A stretch of DNA of 64,000 bases from Arthrobacter psychrochitiniphilus (lineage in GTDB: Bacteria > Actinomycetota > Actinomycetes > Actinomycetales > Micrococcaceae), in the NCBI RefSeq assembly GCF_003185915.1, contig NZ_QHLZ01000002.1:372001-436000 (forward strand), written 5' to 3'. Shown piece by piece: positions 43,687 to 52,539 of this stretch. The notes below the pieces were generated by a model, which made no database searches, was not told where the DNA came from, and saw nothing but the letters and a program-made list of their open reading frames with translations. The stretch's first letter is position 1. Each line of letters begins with the position of its first letter. The position numbers and the translations under genes are program-made.

Positions 43687-44187
43687 CTACCGATTCACGA
43701 AGTAGATCAGCACTCCCGCAGCCCACGTTCCGGCAGCCAGCGCGGCGAAGCCAAATTCGGCCAAGATCCCCAACCCGGTGGCTTTAAGCGCAGCCACGGA
43801 TGAGGACACTGCCGGCTTGAACTCCTTCTGGCGGGCAAATTCCGAGAGGAACAGCCCTGCCGCAAAGCCCAACAGCAACCCCACCACGGGAACCACAAAG
43901 AAGCCCACAACGCCGAGCGCCAGGCCAATGACCACCGAACGGCCGGGAATGGACCGCTTCTTCATTGCCCTGCCCGTCAGCACGGCGCTGGAGGCCATAC
44001 CCGAAGCCACGAGGGCCAGGCCCACACCGAAAACAATCCAGCTTACCGGGCCACCCACCGCTAGCGCCCATACCAGCAGACTCACCGCAATGAGCATGCT
44101 GCCGGGCAGCACCGGAACAATAATCCCAACGGCACCGACAGCAATAGCGAGCCCACAAACCACTGTCCAAACGATCTGCGCATCCAT
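43687..44187 (-). CDS. DUF456 membrane protein
   Basis: 166 residues with about four helices. AVGAVGIIVPVLPGSMLIAV, a Gly/Pro-rich helix pair, and VIGLALGVVGFFVVPVVGLLLGFAAGLFLSEF (in two parts) match DUF456. Function unknown. It faces the membrane protein gene 43195-43653 with a 33-bp gap. Confidence 0.88.
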   Translation of the reverse strand: MDAQIVWTVVCGLAIAVGAVGIIVPVLPGSMLIAVSLLVWALAVGGPVSWIVFGVGLALVASGMASSAVLTGRAMKKRSIPGRSVVIGLALGVVGFFVVPVVGLLLGFAAGLFLSEFARQKEFKPAVSSSVAALKATGLGILAEFGFAALAAGTWAAGVLIYFVNR

Positions 44188-44250
44188 AGAGCAACTCTCC
44201 CAGCCGCGGTGGTGACTGACTATTTTATAGAATAAATTTATGGGGAACTA

Positions 44251-44286
44251 TAGCATTATTATAACGTATTCTCTATAATGGATATA
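44251..44286 (+). promoter_or_regulatory. leaderless-type promoter of the HNH gene
   Basis: TAGCAT (44251-44256), 17 nt and perfect TATAAT (44274-44279), 6 nt before the ATG at 44286. No SD is present, so transcription probably starts at the start codon. The 65 bp from 44221 are very AT-rich. Confidence 0.7.
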
Positions 44287-46169
44287 TGAGTATTCCGGAG
44301 ATTGACCCCGGAGACCGGGGCCCTGAAGCCACACAGGATGTGGCTTCAGCCCTTCGCGCAATTACTCTTCCTTCCATTGAACCCTTTGGCACTGACAGTC
44401 CTGCCCTTGAGGGTCTACCCGCCTATGTTCCGGCTCCTTTTCAGTCTCCTTCGCAGGAACCACGTTCAAGACTGAGCGTGGCCCGGACTGTCTACGATTC
44501 TGCGGTAGCCGCGCTAGGTGCCATGAAATGCCTTGAAGACGGGGTGGCCGCCTGCAAGGCCGCTTTGGTGGCCCAGCTCATGGGGGCAGCCGCCGTGGAA
44601 GGTCAGTCAATGTCTCTGGATCCGTGGCAGGCGGGAATCTGCGAATCCAGCGCCCATAGTGAGCTCGCCTTAACCCTGTGCATCCCCGAACGTACGGCAG
44701 CTACCTTGGCCCACCACTCCACGGAATTATTCAATAACCATCCCCTGGCCTTCGCGCAACTGCAGGCCGGGGCCCTCTCCGCCAGGCACGCGTGGATCAT
44801 TGTGGATGAGGTGGAAACGCTCCTTGAGACCCCCGGCATAACGGCCGCTCAAACGGCTGCCTTTGAACAGCGCCTTCTTCAGCTGGCACCAGGTTCCAGC
44901 GCCGCCAGTTTTGCGCCAAAAGCCAGACGGACCAGAGAGTCACTCCATCCGGCAACCATCAGCACGCGCAGCAAAGCCGCCCACGCAGCACGCTCCATGA
45001 CCTTGGCGCCGGGCAAGGATGGCATGTCCTGGCTGACACTTCACGTTCCATCACTGGCGGCGGAAGGAATCTGGGTCAAGTGCACCCGGACTGCCCGCGC
45101 TCTCAAGAACCGTCCGCGAGCAGGAGCGGATCTAGGCAGGGATCGGGGCGGGGATCTGGCAAGCAGCCCTCTGGCCCGGGACACCGAGAACCGCACCTTG
45201 ACGCAGCTGCGCGTGGATGTTGCCGCAGCTTTGTTGCTCGGGCAGCCGCCGCTTCCTGGTTTTGGCGCCGAGGACAGCGCCAGCATCACAGGGGCAAGCA
45301 GCACCCCTCCAGGCTCGCAAGCAAGGCCCAGCGGGTATGCACACGGGTTGGTGGACGGAATCGACGAAAACGCTTCGCAGGAATATCTGGATCAGCTGGC
45401 AGCGCTCCAAGCCAACCTGCCAGTTGCTGACCCACCCCTACCCGAAGCGACGGTCCTGATCACTGTGCCCTTCTTGGGGGCCTTGGGCATCACCCATGAG
45501 CCCGCTGAATTAGTAGGATCCGAGGCCTGTTCCGGGCCGGTTTCACTGCACATAGCCCGCAAGCTGCTAATCAACGCGGGCAGTTTCCTGCGTGTACTGA
45601 CCGATCCGGCCACAGGTGAACCTCTAGGGTTGCATCCGGAGAGATACCAGCTCCGCGAAGCGGACAAGGCAGTGCTGCGGGCGCTTGTTGGCGGCTGCTA
45701 CTTTCCGGGTTGCCCCAATCCCGTCATGGATACGGAAACCGACCACCTGTTGGCTTACGGAAACGGCGGGCAGACCTTACTGGAAAACCTACGTCCCGCC
45801 TGCAAACGTCACCACGCACTTCGGCATTACAAGGACGATAAAAACCGGCACGGAATCTGCCGCAGCATTGACGATCCCGATCGTCATAACATTCGCCTGC
45901 GCGGCTGGACCCCCACCGTGGACTTTGGCGGGAGCGTTGACTGGGTGGCACCATCGGGCAGGAAGCACCGCACCCGGCGCAAGGACCATCAGCGTCCCTG
46001 TTATCCCACGTGGCTCGAGAAGCTCCTGAACCCATCCGCACCTCCCGCTGTTGCACAAGAAACTGCGCACGGGACCTCACAACCTGCAGCATCCGGGACG
46101 AATACCGAAAGCAACGCCAGCCCACTCGAGCAACTCCTCGTCAGCTACGTCAAGAAGCACAATCACTGA
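44286..46169 (+). CDS. DUF222 / HNH endonuclease family protein
   Basis: 627 residues. The DUF222 helical domain is at about 70-230 (ALAFAQLQAGALSARHAWIIVDEVETLL). A central linker is rich in Gly, Arg and Ser. The HNH motif is near the C-terminus (CYFPGCPNPVMDTETDHLLA, GNGGQTLLENLRPACKRHHALRH), with two CxxC-type pairs and the HNH His and Asn. These multi-copy actinobacterial 13E12-type genes are often viewed as mobile or selfish, but their role is not proved. No SD; the leaderless promoter starts at the ATG. Ends at the terminator 46182-46217. Confidence 0.92.
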   Translation: MSIPEIDPGDRGPEATQDVASALRAITLPSIEPFGTDSPALEGLPAYVPAPFQSPSQEPRSRLSVARTVYDSAVAALGAMKCLEDGVAACKAALVAQLMGAAAVEGQSMSLDPWQAGICESSAHSELALTLCIPERTAATLAHHSTELFNNHPLAFAQLQAGALSARHAWIIVDEVETLLETPGITAAQTAAFEQRLLQLAPGSSAASFAPKARRTRESLHPATISTRSKAAHAARSMTLAPGKDGMSWLTLHVPSLAAEGIWVKCTRTARALKNRPRAGADLGRDRGGDLASSPLARDTENRTLTQLRVDVAAALLLGQPPLPGFGAEDSASITGASSTPPGSQARPSGYAHGLVDGIDENASQEYLDQLAALQANLPVADPPLPEATVLITVPFLGALGITHEPAELVGSEACSGPVSLHIARKLLINAGSFLRVLTDPATGEPLGLHPERYQLREADKAVLRALVGGCYFPGCPNPVMDTETDHLLAYGNGGQTLLENLRPACKRHHALRHYKDDKNRHGICRSIDDPDRHNIRLRGWTPTVDFGGSVDWVAPSGRKHRTRRKDHQRPCYPTWLEKLLNPSAPPAVAQETAHGTSQPAASGTNTESNASPLEQLLVSYVKKHNH

Positions 46170-46181
46170 CAAACTTAAACA

Positions 46182-46217
46182 AAGGGGCGGCTTGTGCATC
46201 AGCACAAGCCGCCCCTT
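46182..46217. terminator. bidirectional intrinsic terminator
   Basis: Perfect 16-bp stem (46182-46197 with 46202-46217) and a 4-nt ATCA loop, 12 nt after the HNH gene and 53 nt from the htaA-like gene end. Confidence 0.9.
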
Positions 46218-46270
46218 CCTAGCTATTTACAGCTACGTTTCTATTGAGACGTTGGTATTACCATCGTCCT

Positions 46271-49200
46271 TTAGTAGCGGCGGCGGCGCACCAAACGGTT
46301 GCTTACAATGACGCCAGAACCGAACATCAGGACCAGCAGGGCCCCAATGACGGATGCATCCATGCCCATGGCGCCTGTCTTCGCCAACGCACCAGCACCA
46401 GTACCAGTACCAGTACCAGTACCAGCTAAAGCGCCTGCATTGTTCTCAGGCAACACAGCACCTTCGGAGCAGCCAAGGTTGAAGCTCAAGGCATCCAGTG
46501 ATTCCCCTGCTGCATAGAAATCAGCAAACGGCGCAACCCCGCTGGCTGCGAGTGTGGTCTGGACGGCGGTTCCGGAGTACATGGTCTCCGCAGTGTTCAG
46601 TGCGGCGCCGGACAGATCCAATGTTGCCAAAACCACCGAGTTGTAGGTGGTGTTGGCACCGGGCTTTGCTCCAACAGTTGCCGATTCCAAGGAACGGCTC
46701 ACCACATCTGCCTGCAGCGTGCCAACGTTGCCGTCCATGACCAAGGTCAATTTCTGCATTGTCACGGACAGGACCGGGCCGGATCCGTAATCGTGGCCCT
46801 GGAAGCGGACAACGCCGTCGAAGACAACCTCACCCGTTCGCTTGCCGGCATCAATGCTGCCGGCACCCTTGGTAAAGGTGAAGAGCTGGTCCCACGTTGC
46901 GGGAGAACCGTTGAAAGTAATCTGACCCTTGGCAATGTTGCCGGTGATGTACTTCCGGAAGGATTCCTTGACTCCCCACGTCAGGGTGCCGCCCACAACC
47001 TTGCCATTGCTGCACTTCGCATCCGCATTTAGGCTTCCTTCTGGAGCCTGCGTCGGTTTGTCAGTCACTGGCGGTGCCGTGGGCTTGTCAGTGGTGGGCG
47101 GCGTGATCGCAGCAGCTGTAATCTCTAGGGCTGCCGAAGCTTTCTGCACCCCACCAGTCTGAACAACCCCGTGAGCCAATGTGGCTACTTCAGGAGCAGT
47201 TGCTGTGGCAGTGACGGTGTACTTGCCTGACTTCTGCCGGGCGGGAACAGTCCACTCGAGTGAGAAAGCTCCGTTGGCATCAACCAGCAGCTGCTCTGCA
47301 GGAGCCAGGCTCCGCACCTCGAAGCTCAAGCCATCAAAGGATGTGCCCACCGGGTAGAAGTCAGCGAAAGCCGGCACCCCTGCCTTGGTTAGGACCGTGG
47401 CCAGATTTTTACCGGAAACGCCCTCATTGCCGCCCGTGACTGCAGTGGTATCGATTGAAACCAGGGCAACGTCAGAGTACTTATTCAGCTCGCCGTCCAA
47501 TGACTTGCTAGTTGCATCGGCCAGCAAACTAGCAGCTTTGACGTCCACGCGGAGATTACTCAAGGTGACTTGAAGCGCACCGTCGTGACCCACCATGGAT
47601 ACCGAGCCGGCAAAGCTAGCAATCTTGTTCGCAGCATCGAAGCTGACTGCCGGGAAGTGGTAAGTGCCGTCCGGGTTGTCCGTGGCGCCACCATCCGTGA
47701 CGATGGTGCCCTGTGCGATGGAGCTGCCCAAGTAGTTGCGGAATGATTCCTTAACACCCCACTCCAGTCCGCCGACGGCTGCGGAGGGAGCCCCTGGCGC
47801 AATCTCTTCACCATTGAGGTCAAAGGCAAGTGTGCTGCCCGGGGCAAAGTCAGCGCCTGTGAGTTTGACGGTTTTGCCCGCTTCAACGCTGGCCGCATCG
47901 AGAGTCAGAGTCGGTTCGTTGGCAGGAACTTCGGGCTCCGGGACGTTCGGTGCTGAGGCATCGGCCCAGGCTAGCTTGACGAATTCGTCTTGACTGCGGT
48001 CCGCGGAGTAGTTGTGCTCAATGTTGTCAATATCCAACGGTGAGGAAAACGTGGAAATGTAGAGCGTGTTGTCGATGGCATTAAAGCCACCATTTTTGAA
48101 TACTGTTGTTACCGAGAATTCCACCGGACCGAAGGTTCCGTCTGGATCCACCTTCAGCCGAACAGCGTTCTCGTAGGACTCCGGCACCCTGTCAGCACCG
48201 GGGCCCTGAGCGGTTTCTGCAATATAAATCCAGCGGTCTTTTGTGTAACCAGAACCGGACACCATGACCTTGCTAGCATGCTTGAGGCCCGTTGCCGGCT
48301 CAACTTTCAGAGCAGGCTTGGCAACGGGTTCTGCAGGCTTGCCAACGGTGATTGGTGCGTAAAGTTCCTGCGCAGCATTGCTCGTCCCACCCGCAGGGTA
48401 GGTGTAAGCACCAAAATTGCCAGCCTCAGGCCACTGAACTTCACCGTTCTTGTCAGTCTTCTTCGCCACCGTCAGCGTCGCAGTGAAATTACCCTCAGGG
48501 GAAATCTCAACCCACTGATCACTAACAACCTTCTTGTACGCCGCTGGAACTGCATCAAGCGCAACCTGACTCAAAGCCCACAACTGATCCCCCACCACAC
48601 GAGCAGAAGAAGGAGCCCCCTCAGACGGCCGCCACTTATCCGCGAACTTACCAAACACCACATACACACCCGCCGGATTCCCAGCAGCAATCGGCGGACG
48701 CGAACCAGCCGGCGCAATATTGGCCTGCGGATCAAAACCAGATCCCTTAACAACAACCTTCGTACCCTCAGCAACAGGACCACTCAAAACCGTCACACCA
48801 TCAGCAGCAAACACCTTCAACTCAGGCGTAAACACAGGAACAGGCTTGCCAACGGTGATTGGTGCGTAAAGTTCCTGCGCAGCTTTGCTCGTCCCACCCG
48901 CAGGGTAGGTGTAAGCACCAAAATTGCCAGCCTCAGGCCACTGAACTTCACCGTTCTTGTCAGTCTTCTTCGCCACCGTCAGCGTCGCAGTGAAATTACC
49001 CTCAGGGGAAATCTCAACCCACTGATCACTAACAACCTTCTTGTACGCCGCTGGAACTGCATCAAGCGCAGCCTGACTCAAAGCCCACAACTGATCCCCC
49101 ACCACACGAGCAGAAGAAGGAGCCCCCTCAGACGGCCGCCACTTATCAGCGAACTTACCAAACACCACATACACACCCGCCGGATTCCCAGCAGCAATCG

Positions 49201-50293
49201 GCGGACGCGAACCAGCAGGCGCAATATTGGCCTGCGGATCAAAACCAGATCCCTTAACAACAACCTTCGCACCCTCAGCAACAGGACCACTCAAAACCGT
49301 CACACCATCAGCAGCAAACACCTTCAACTCAGGCGTAAACACAGGAACAGGCTCCTCCGCTTCGGTCACTGTCAGAGCCGCAGCCCCGCTGTAGACAACA
49401 CCGCCTGCGTTGGTGAACGCGGCACGGTATTGGTTGCCATTCTCGAGCGCCGAGGCAGTAATGGTCAGTGTGGGGCTTGAAGCCCCAGCAATATCAGCCC
49501 AGTCCGCGGAGCCAGCGGCAAGAACCTGCCACTGCAGCGCATCATGCCCGGTGGCGGCGGCCGTGAATGTCACCGGAGCGCCACTCTCCACTGCCTGCGC
49601 AGCCGGCGACGCGGTCACCACCGGCACCTCAACGGGAGCAACATAGGAAACCGCAAAACTTACGGGGTCAAAAGGATCACCCTCACCGTAAAAGGATGCA
49701 AACGCAGGAACTCCACCGGCGGTCAATTTCGCAGGCAAAGCAGTCCCACTGGCTTCACCGTCCGCCACGCTCGCACCAGCGCCCAGGGTGGTGAGGTCCA
49801 CGTCGTCGTAAGTCACCATTGCGGTGCCCACGCGCGACTTGCTCACCACATCAGCTACCAGAAAGCCACGCGCCAGGTCTAAACGAATGTCCGAAATCTC
49901 GACGGCGAGCTGCCCCTCATGGGCAGAATAACTTACTGACCCGCCAAAGCTGACAAGTTGCGCGGCAGGGTCAACAGCCGCGGCCGGAAAATTGTAGGTA
50001 CCATCAGCGTTTTCGCTAGCCCCGCCGCCTAGTGTTGTTGTTCCCCCGGCAAAAGACATCTTGAGGTAGTTGCGGAATGATTCCTTAACTCCCCAATCGA
50101 GACTGCCAGCACTCACTTCAGGGGTGGCCGGTGCGGCAGAAGCTGCCGGGGCGCTCACCACCACGGCGCCTCCTGTCATGGCGAGTGCGGCAAGGACGGC
50201 CAAAGGCCGCCGCCACCAGAGGCCTCGTTGTTGCGATGTCATGGTCTTCCTCTGTGATCGGGGAGAATTTCTTGTGGAATTGGGCTGGTTCAT
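46271..50293 (-). CDS. giant HtaA-domain heme-binding surface protein with LAKTG sorting signal
   Basis: 1340 residues. A signal peptide precedes HtaA domain 1 (about 60-217), an Ig-like domain (about 222-310) and two near-identical 169-residue modules (316-484, 485-653). A beta-rich region, HtaA 2 (about 838-1000) and HtaA 3 (about 1100-1275) follow. Each HtaA begins WGVKESFR and has a Tyr (NYL/KYI) and a His (AHEG, GHDG, GHDY) like the heme ligands of corynebacterial HtaA. A Thr-Gly repeat, LAKTG (about 1301), a hydrophobic helix and RRRR form a sortase E-type signal. ATG 50293 overlaps the upstream gene (ATGA); ATG 50242, with GAGGAA, is an alternative. Confidence 0.92.
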   Translation of the reverse strand: MNQPNSTRNSPRSQRKTMTSQQRGLWWRRPLAVLAALAMTGGAVVVSAPAASAAPATPEVSAGSLDWGVKESFRNYLKMSFAGGTTTLGGGASENADGTYNFPAAAVDPAAQLVSFGGSVSYSAHEGQLAVEISDIRLDLARGFLVADVVSKSRVGTAMVTYDDVDLTTLGAGASVADGEASGTALPAKLTAGGVPAFASFYGEGDPFDPVSFAVSYVAPVEVPVVTASPAAQAVESGAPVTFTAAATGHDALQWQVLAAGSADWADIAGASSPTLTITASALENGNQYRAAFTNAGGVVYSGAAALTVTEAEEPVPVFTPELKVFAADGVTVLSGPVAEGAKVVVKGSGFDPQANIAPAGSRPPIAAGNPAGVYVVFGKFADKWRPSEGAPSSARVVGDQLWALSQAALDAVPAAYKKVVSDQWVEISPEGNFTATLTVAKKTDKNGEVQWPEAGNFGAYTYPAGGTSKAAQELYAPITVGKPVPVFTPELKVFAADGVTVLSGPVAEGTKVVVKGSGFDPQANIAPAGSRPPIAAGNPAGVYVVFGKFADKWRPSEGAPSSARVVGDQLWALSQVALDAVPAAYKKVVSDQWVEISPEGNFTATLTVAKKTDKNGEVQWPEAGNFGAYTYPAGGTSNAAQELYAPITVGKPAEPVAKPALKVEPATGLKHASKVMVSGSGYTKDRWIYIAETAQGPGADRVPESYENAVRLKVDPDGTFGPVEFSVTTVFKNGGFNAIDNTLYISTFSSPLDIDNIEHNYSADRSQDEFVKLAWADASAPNVPEPEVPANEPTLTLDAASVEAGKTVKLTGADFAPGSTLAFDLNGEEIAPGAPSAAVGGLEWGVKESFRNYLGSSIAQGTIVTDGGATDNPDGTYHFPAVSFDAANKIASFAGSVSMVGHDGALQVTLSNLRVDVKAASLLADATSKSLDGELNKYSDVALVSIDTTAVTGGNEGVSGKNLATVLTKAGVPAFADFYPVGTSFDGLSFEVRSLAPAEQLLVDANGAFSLEWTVPARQKSGKYTVTATATAPEVATLAHGVVQTGGVQKASAALEITAAAITPPTTDKPTAPPVTDKPTQAPEGSLNADAKCSNGKVVGGTLTWGVKESFRKYITGNIAKGQITFNGSPATWDQLFTFTKGAGSIDAGKRTGEVVFDGVVRFQGHDYGSGPVLSVTMQKLTLVMDGNVGTLQADVVSRSLESATVGAKPGANTTYNSVVLATLDLSGAALNTAETMYSGTAVQTTLAASGVAPFADFYAAGESLDALSFNLGCSEGAVLPENNAGALAGTGTGTGTGAGALAKTGAMGMDASVIGALLVLMFGSGVIVSNRLVRRRRY
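46391..46426. repeat. 6-bp tandem repeat, 6 units
   Basis: ACCAGY units at 46391-46426 encode the alternating Gly-Thr linker before LAKTG in the htaA-like gene. Slippage could vary its length. Confidence 0.85.
48334..49347. repeat. 507-bp tandem duplication inside the htaA-like gene
   Basis: Copies 48334-48840 and 48841-49347 have a period of exactly 507 bp (169 codons) and only a few differences. Three amino-acid changes are visible (Thr/Ala in AEGxK, Val/Ala in SQxAL, Asn/Lys in TSxAAQ). Confidence 0.95.
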
Positions 50294-51051
50294 TTCCCAC
50301 CTCGACGCCGGGTGGTCATGACAACGGCGCCGCCGCCCAGCGCCAGCAGCACTGCGCCGCCAGCAATGTAAATGCCTGTTGTGGCACCCGTTTTTGCCAG
50401 GCCACCCTTGGCTGCCTTCTTCTCGCCGCTCTGCCCGGCGGCGTCGGCGACTGTACCGGCGCCCTTTTCCGCGGCTGCGGCCCCGAAACTAATGGGAACC
50501 ATGACATCAGCGCTGCGGTCTGCACTACGGGTGTGATCTGCGCGAGTGGCAATGACGCAACCATTGGGCGCAGTGGCCGGATCTTGACAACTCGTCAACG
50601 CATCGGCCGCACTCACAGCCAACGAGACAGAGAATGAGCCCTTGCCTCCGCTCTGGGAGAACGGCTGCGCAAGTCCCTGACCATAGGCCGGAGGGTTGGA
50701 GGAAATCCACAATGAGCTGCCGCTCCCACCGGTCATATCTACACCGCCGAGGCATGGCGAGGCTACAACGCCGGGACCATTATTGACGCAGACACCCACG
50801 TAAATGCCCTTGCTCAGATCGAAACCGGCACCGCTGACCTGCACGGAGTCTCCTGCCTCGGCCAACCCTGTTGACCTGTCCACAGTCAGCGACTGGCCGC
50901 TGGGCCCACTGCTCGATGCTGCAAACGCACCAGCACCTGACGCCAGAGCCAAGCCGCCTGACAGCACTAAAACACCCAGAATGCGGGTGAGGCGCGTCTG
51001 AGCACCCCTTTGTGGCACCTGTGCCACATCGCGGCTGGTGATTCCCCTCAT
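50290..51051 (-). CDS. neocarzinostatin-like cell-wall protein with LAKTG sorting signal
   Basis: 253 residues. A signal peptide (about 18-43, ILGVLVLSGGLALASGAGAFA) is followed by an immunoglobulin-like domain (TVDRSTGLAEAGDSVQVSG, KGIYVGVCVNNG). Its CxxxPC...CVIATRADHT pattern is like neocarzinostatin/macromomycin-type folds. A Lys/Gly linker leads to GGLAKTG, a hydrophobic helix and RRRGGK, a sortase E-type signal. ATG 51051 has AAGGAGG upstream; the frame runs to 51195 in the iron-box region. Its ATGA overlap with the htaA-like gene suggests joint heme handling at the wall; direct heme binding is not shown. Confidence 0.85.
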   Translation of the reverse strand: MRGITSRDVAQVPQRGAQTRLTRILGVLVLSGGLALASGAGAFAASSSGPSGQSLTVDRSTGLAEAGDSVQVSGAGFDLSKGIYVGVCVNNGPGVVASPCLGGVDMTGGSGSSLWISSNPPAYGQGLAQPFSQSGGKGSFSVSLAVSAADALTSCQDPATAPNGCVIATRADHTRSADRSADVMVPISFGAAAAEKGAGTVADAAGQSGEKKAAKGGLAKTGATTGIYIAGGAVLLALGGGAVVMTTRRRGGK

Positions 51052-51204
51052 GATCCTCCTTGTTGGGGGCCTGCCCGGAAGCAGCCCGCCATGCGCACAG
51101 AACGAACTGTCCGTGCGCATGCTGTGATGACGCAATATCGCGTTGATTCTCTGGATTCCCGGCGAAGCATGTAGCAACTTTTCAGGCACGCACATTACGC
51201 AAGA

Positions 51205-51246
51205 TTAGATTGACCTAAACATAACCTAACCTAGGGTAGGCTTAGT
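51205..51246. promoter_or_regulatory. divergent iron-box region for the hta and hmu operons
   Basis: Two DtxR-like elements: TTAGATTGACCTAA (51205-51218) and about 51226-51244 (ACCTAGGGTAGGCTTA). On the + strand TTGACC (51210-51215) and TAGGGT (51232-51237) may drive hmuT; on the minus strand TTAGGT and TAATCT overlap the same sites. Both transcription units could be repressed together by iron. Confidence 0.7.
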
Positions 51247-51318
51247 TAAGAAAAAGGACGGTTTACGGCTTGCTGCGGACCGACTTTTGCACCGTCGCCG
51301 CCTCTCTCTGGGGAACTA

Positions 51319-52539
51319 ATGACTTTTGCTTTTCAGCCCTTTGCTGCGCCCGAACGCCGATCAAGCGCCCGGAAACACTCTTTTGCAACCCTCGCGTCAG
51401 TGGTGTTGCTTTCCTGGCTTGTCAGTGGATGCGCTCCCGCAGAACCCGGCACTAAGGGCCCGGCAGACTCCCCCAGCGCGGCCACCTCCACAACCGCGGC
51501 TCCTGTGTCCGCATGCACGGACGGCACAGCCGGCAAGCTACCGCTCCCCACCGAATGGCAGGCAGTAAGCACAAGCCCGGGCGCCTCAGCCGGCAGCACA
51601 ACCTCTACCAGTTCCACTCAGGCGGGCCCCACAACAGTTGATACATCGGGGATCACCCTGCCCATAGTGGCCGCCACCCCCACCCCCGCACTCCCCACCA
51701 CCGTGCTTTCTTGCGACGGGGTGCAAGTGTCAGTTACAGATGTGAGCCGAATCGTCACCATTGATTTGCACGGCACGTTGACTGAAATTGTTTATGGGTT
51801 GGGCTTGGGAGCCAACGTCATTGGCCGGGACCGTGCAGCAGACTTCCCGCAGGCGAAAAATGCCACGATTGTCACCCCCACAGGCCATGATCTCAATGCC
51901 GAATCTATTACCGCACTGAACCCCAGCGTCATCTTCACTGACACCACCATCAGCCCGCTGGAAGTACAAGAACAATTGCGGGCAGTAGGCATCCCGGTAA
52001 TATTTTTTGACCCGTCCCGCACCATGAACGGGGTCAGTCACCAGATCACCGCCGTTGCCGGGGCCCTGGGTATTCCTGACGCCGGCGTTGAGCTCAACAA
52101 GCTGGTTGGCGCGGACATGGTTGCCGCACTGAGCATGGTTCCCCGCGACGCTACCCCGGCGCGCATCGCTTTCCTGTATGTACGCGGCACCGCTGGCGTC
52201 TACCTCATGGCGGGCCCCGGATCCGGCGCCGATGACATGATCAAGGCTGCTGGCGCTGCCGACGTCGGAACAGACATTGGCTTGAAGATGCCTTTTACTC
52301 CTCTCACCTCCGAAGCTTTGATCAAGGCCGCCCCTGACGTGCTGCTCCTTATGTCCGGAGGCCTCGAAAGCGTGGGTGGAGCAGAAGGCCTATTCAAGAT
52401 TCAAGGCATTGCCCAGACGCCTGCCGGAGCCAACAAGCGTGTGATTGATGTGGCCGATGGCACGCTGCTCAGCTTCGGCCCCCGCTCAGGCCAAATCATC
52501 AAGGCACTCTCTCAAGCCATCCATGGAAACTCCGAATGA
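51319..52539 (+). CDS. hmuT: heme ABC transporter substrate-binding lipoprotein HmuT
   Basis: 406 residues. The signal sequence and lipobox end LVSGC (about 38). A long Ser/Thr/Pro/Ala-rich stretch (about 39-125) then precedes the PBP domain, where the usual HmuT has a much shorter linker. The core reads RIVTIDLHGTLTEIVYGLGL and ANVIGRDRAADFP, then PSVIFTDTTISPLEVQEQL. ATG 51319 follows GGGG. The ATGA overlap with hmuU and the next ATPase identify a heme importer rather than a B12 importer; heme oxygenase nearby supports that. Confidence 0.92.
   Translation: MTFAFQPFAAPERRSSARKHSFATLASVVLLSWLVSGCAPAEPGTKGPADSPSAATSTTAAPVSACTDGTAGKLPLPTEWQAVSTSPGASAGSTTSTSSTQAGPTTVDTSGITLPIVAATPTPALPTTVLSCDGVQVSVTDVSRIVTIDLHGTLTEIVYGLGLGANVIGRDRAADFPQAKNATIVTPTGHDLNAESITALNPSVIFTDTTISPLEVQEQLRAVGIPVIFFDPSRTMNGVSHQITAVAGALGIPDAGVELNKLVGADMVAALSMVPRDATPARIAFLYVRGTAGVYLMAGPGSGADDMIKAAGAADVGTDIGLKMPFTPLTSEALIKAAPDVLLLMSGGLESVGGAEGLFKIQGIAQTPAGANKRVIDVADGTLLSFGPRSGQIIKALSQAIHGNSE

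Noticed and set aside
48278..49480. 400-residue + strand frame opposite the htaA-like gene
   Set aside because: It is antisense to the duplicated module, repeats itself with the same 507-bp period, and is Arg/Leu-rich with no start signal.
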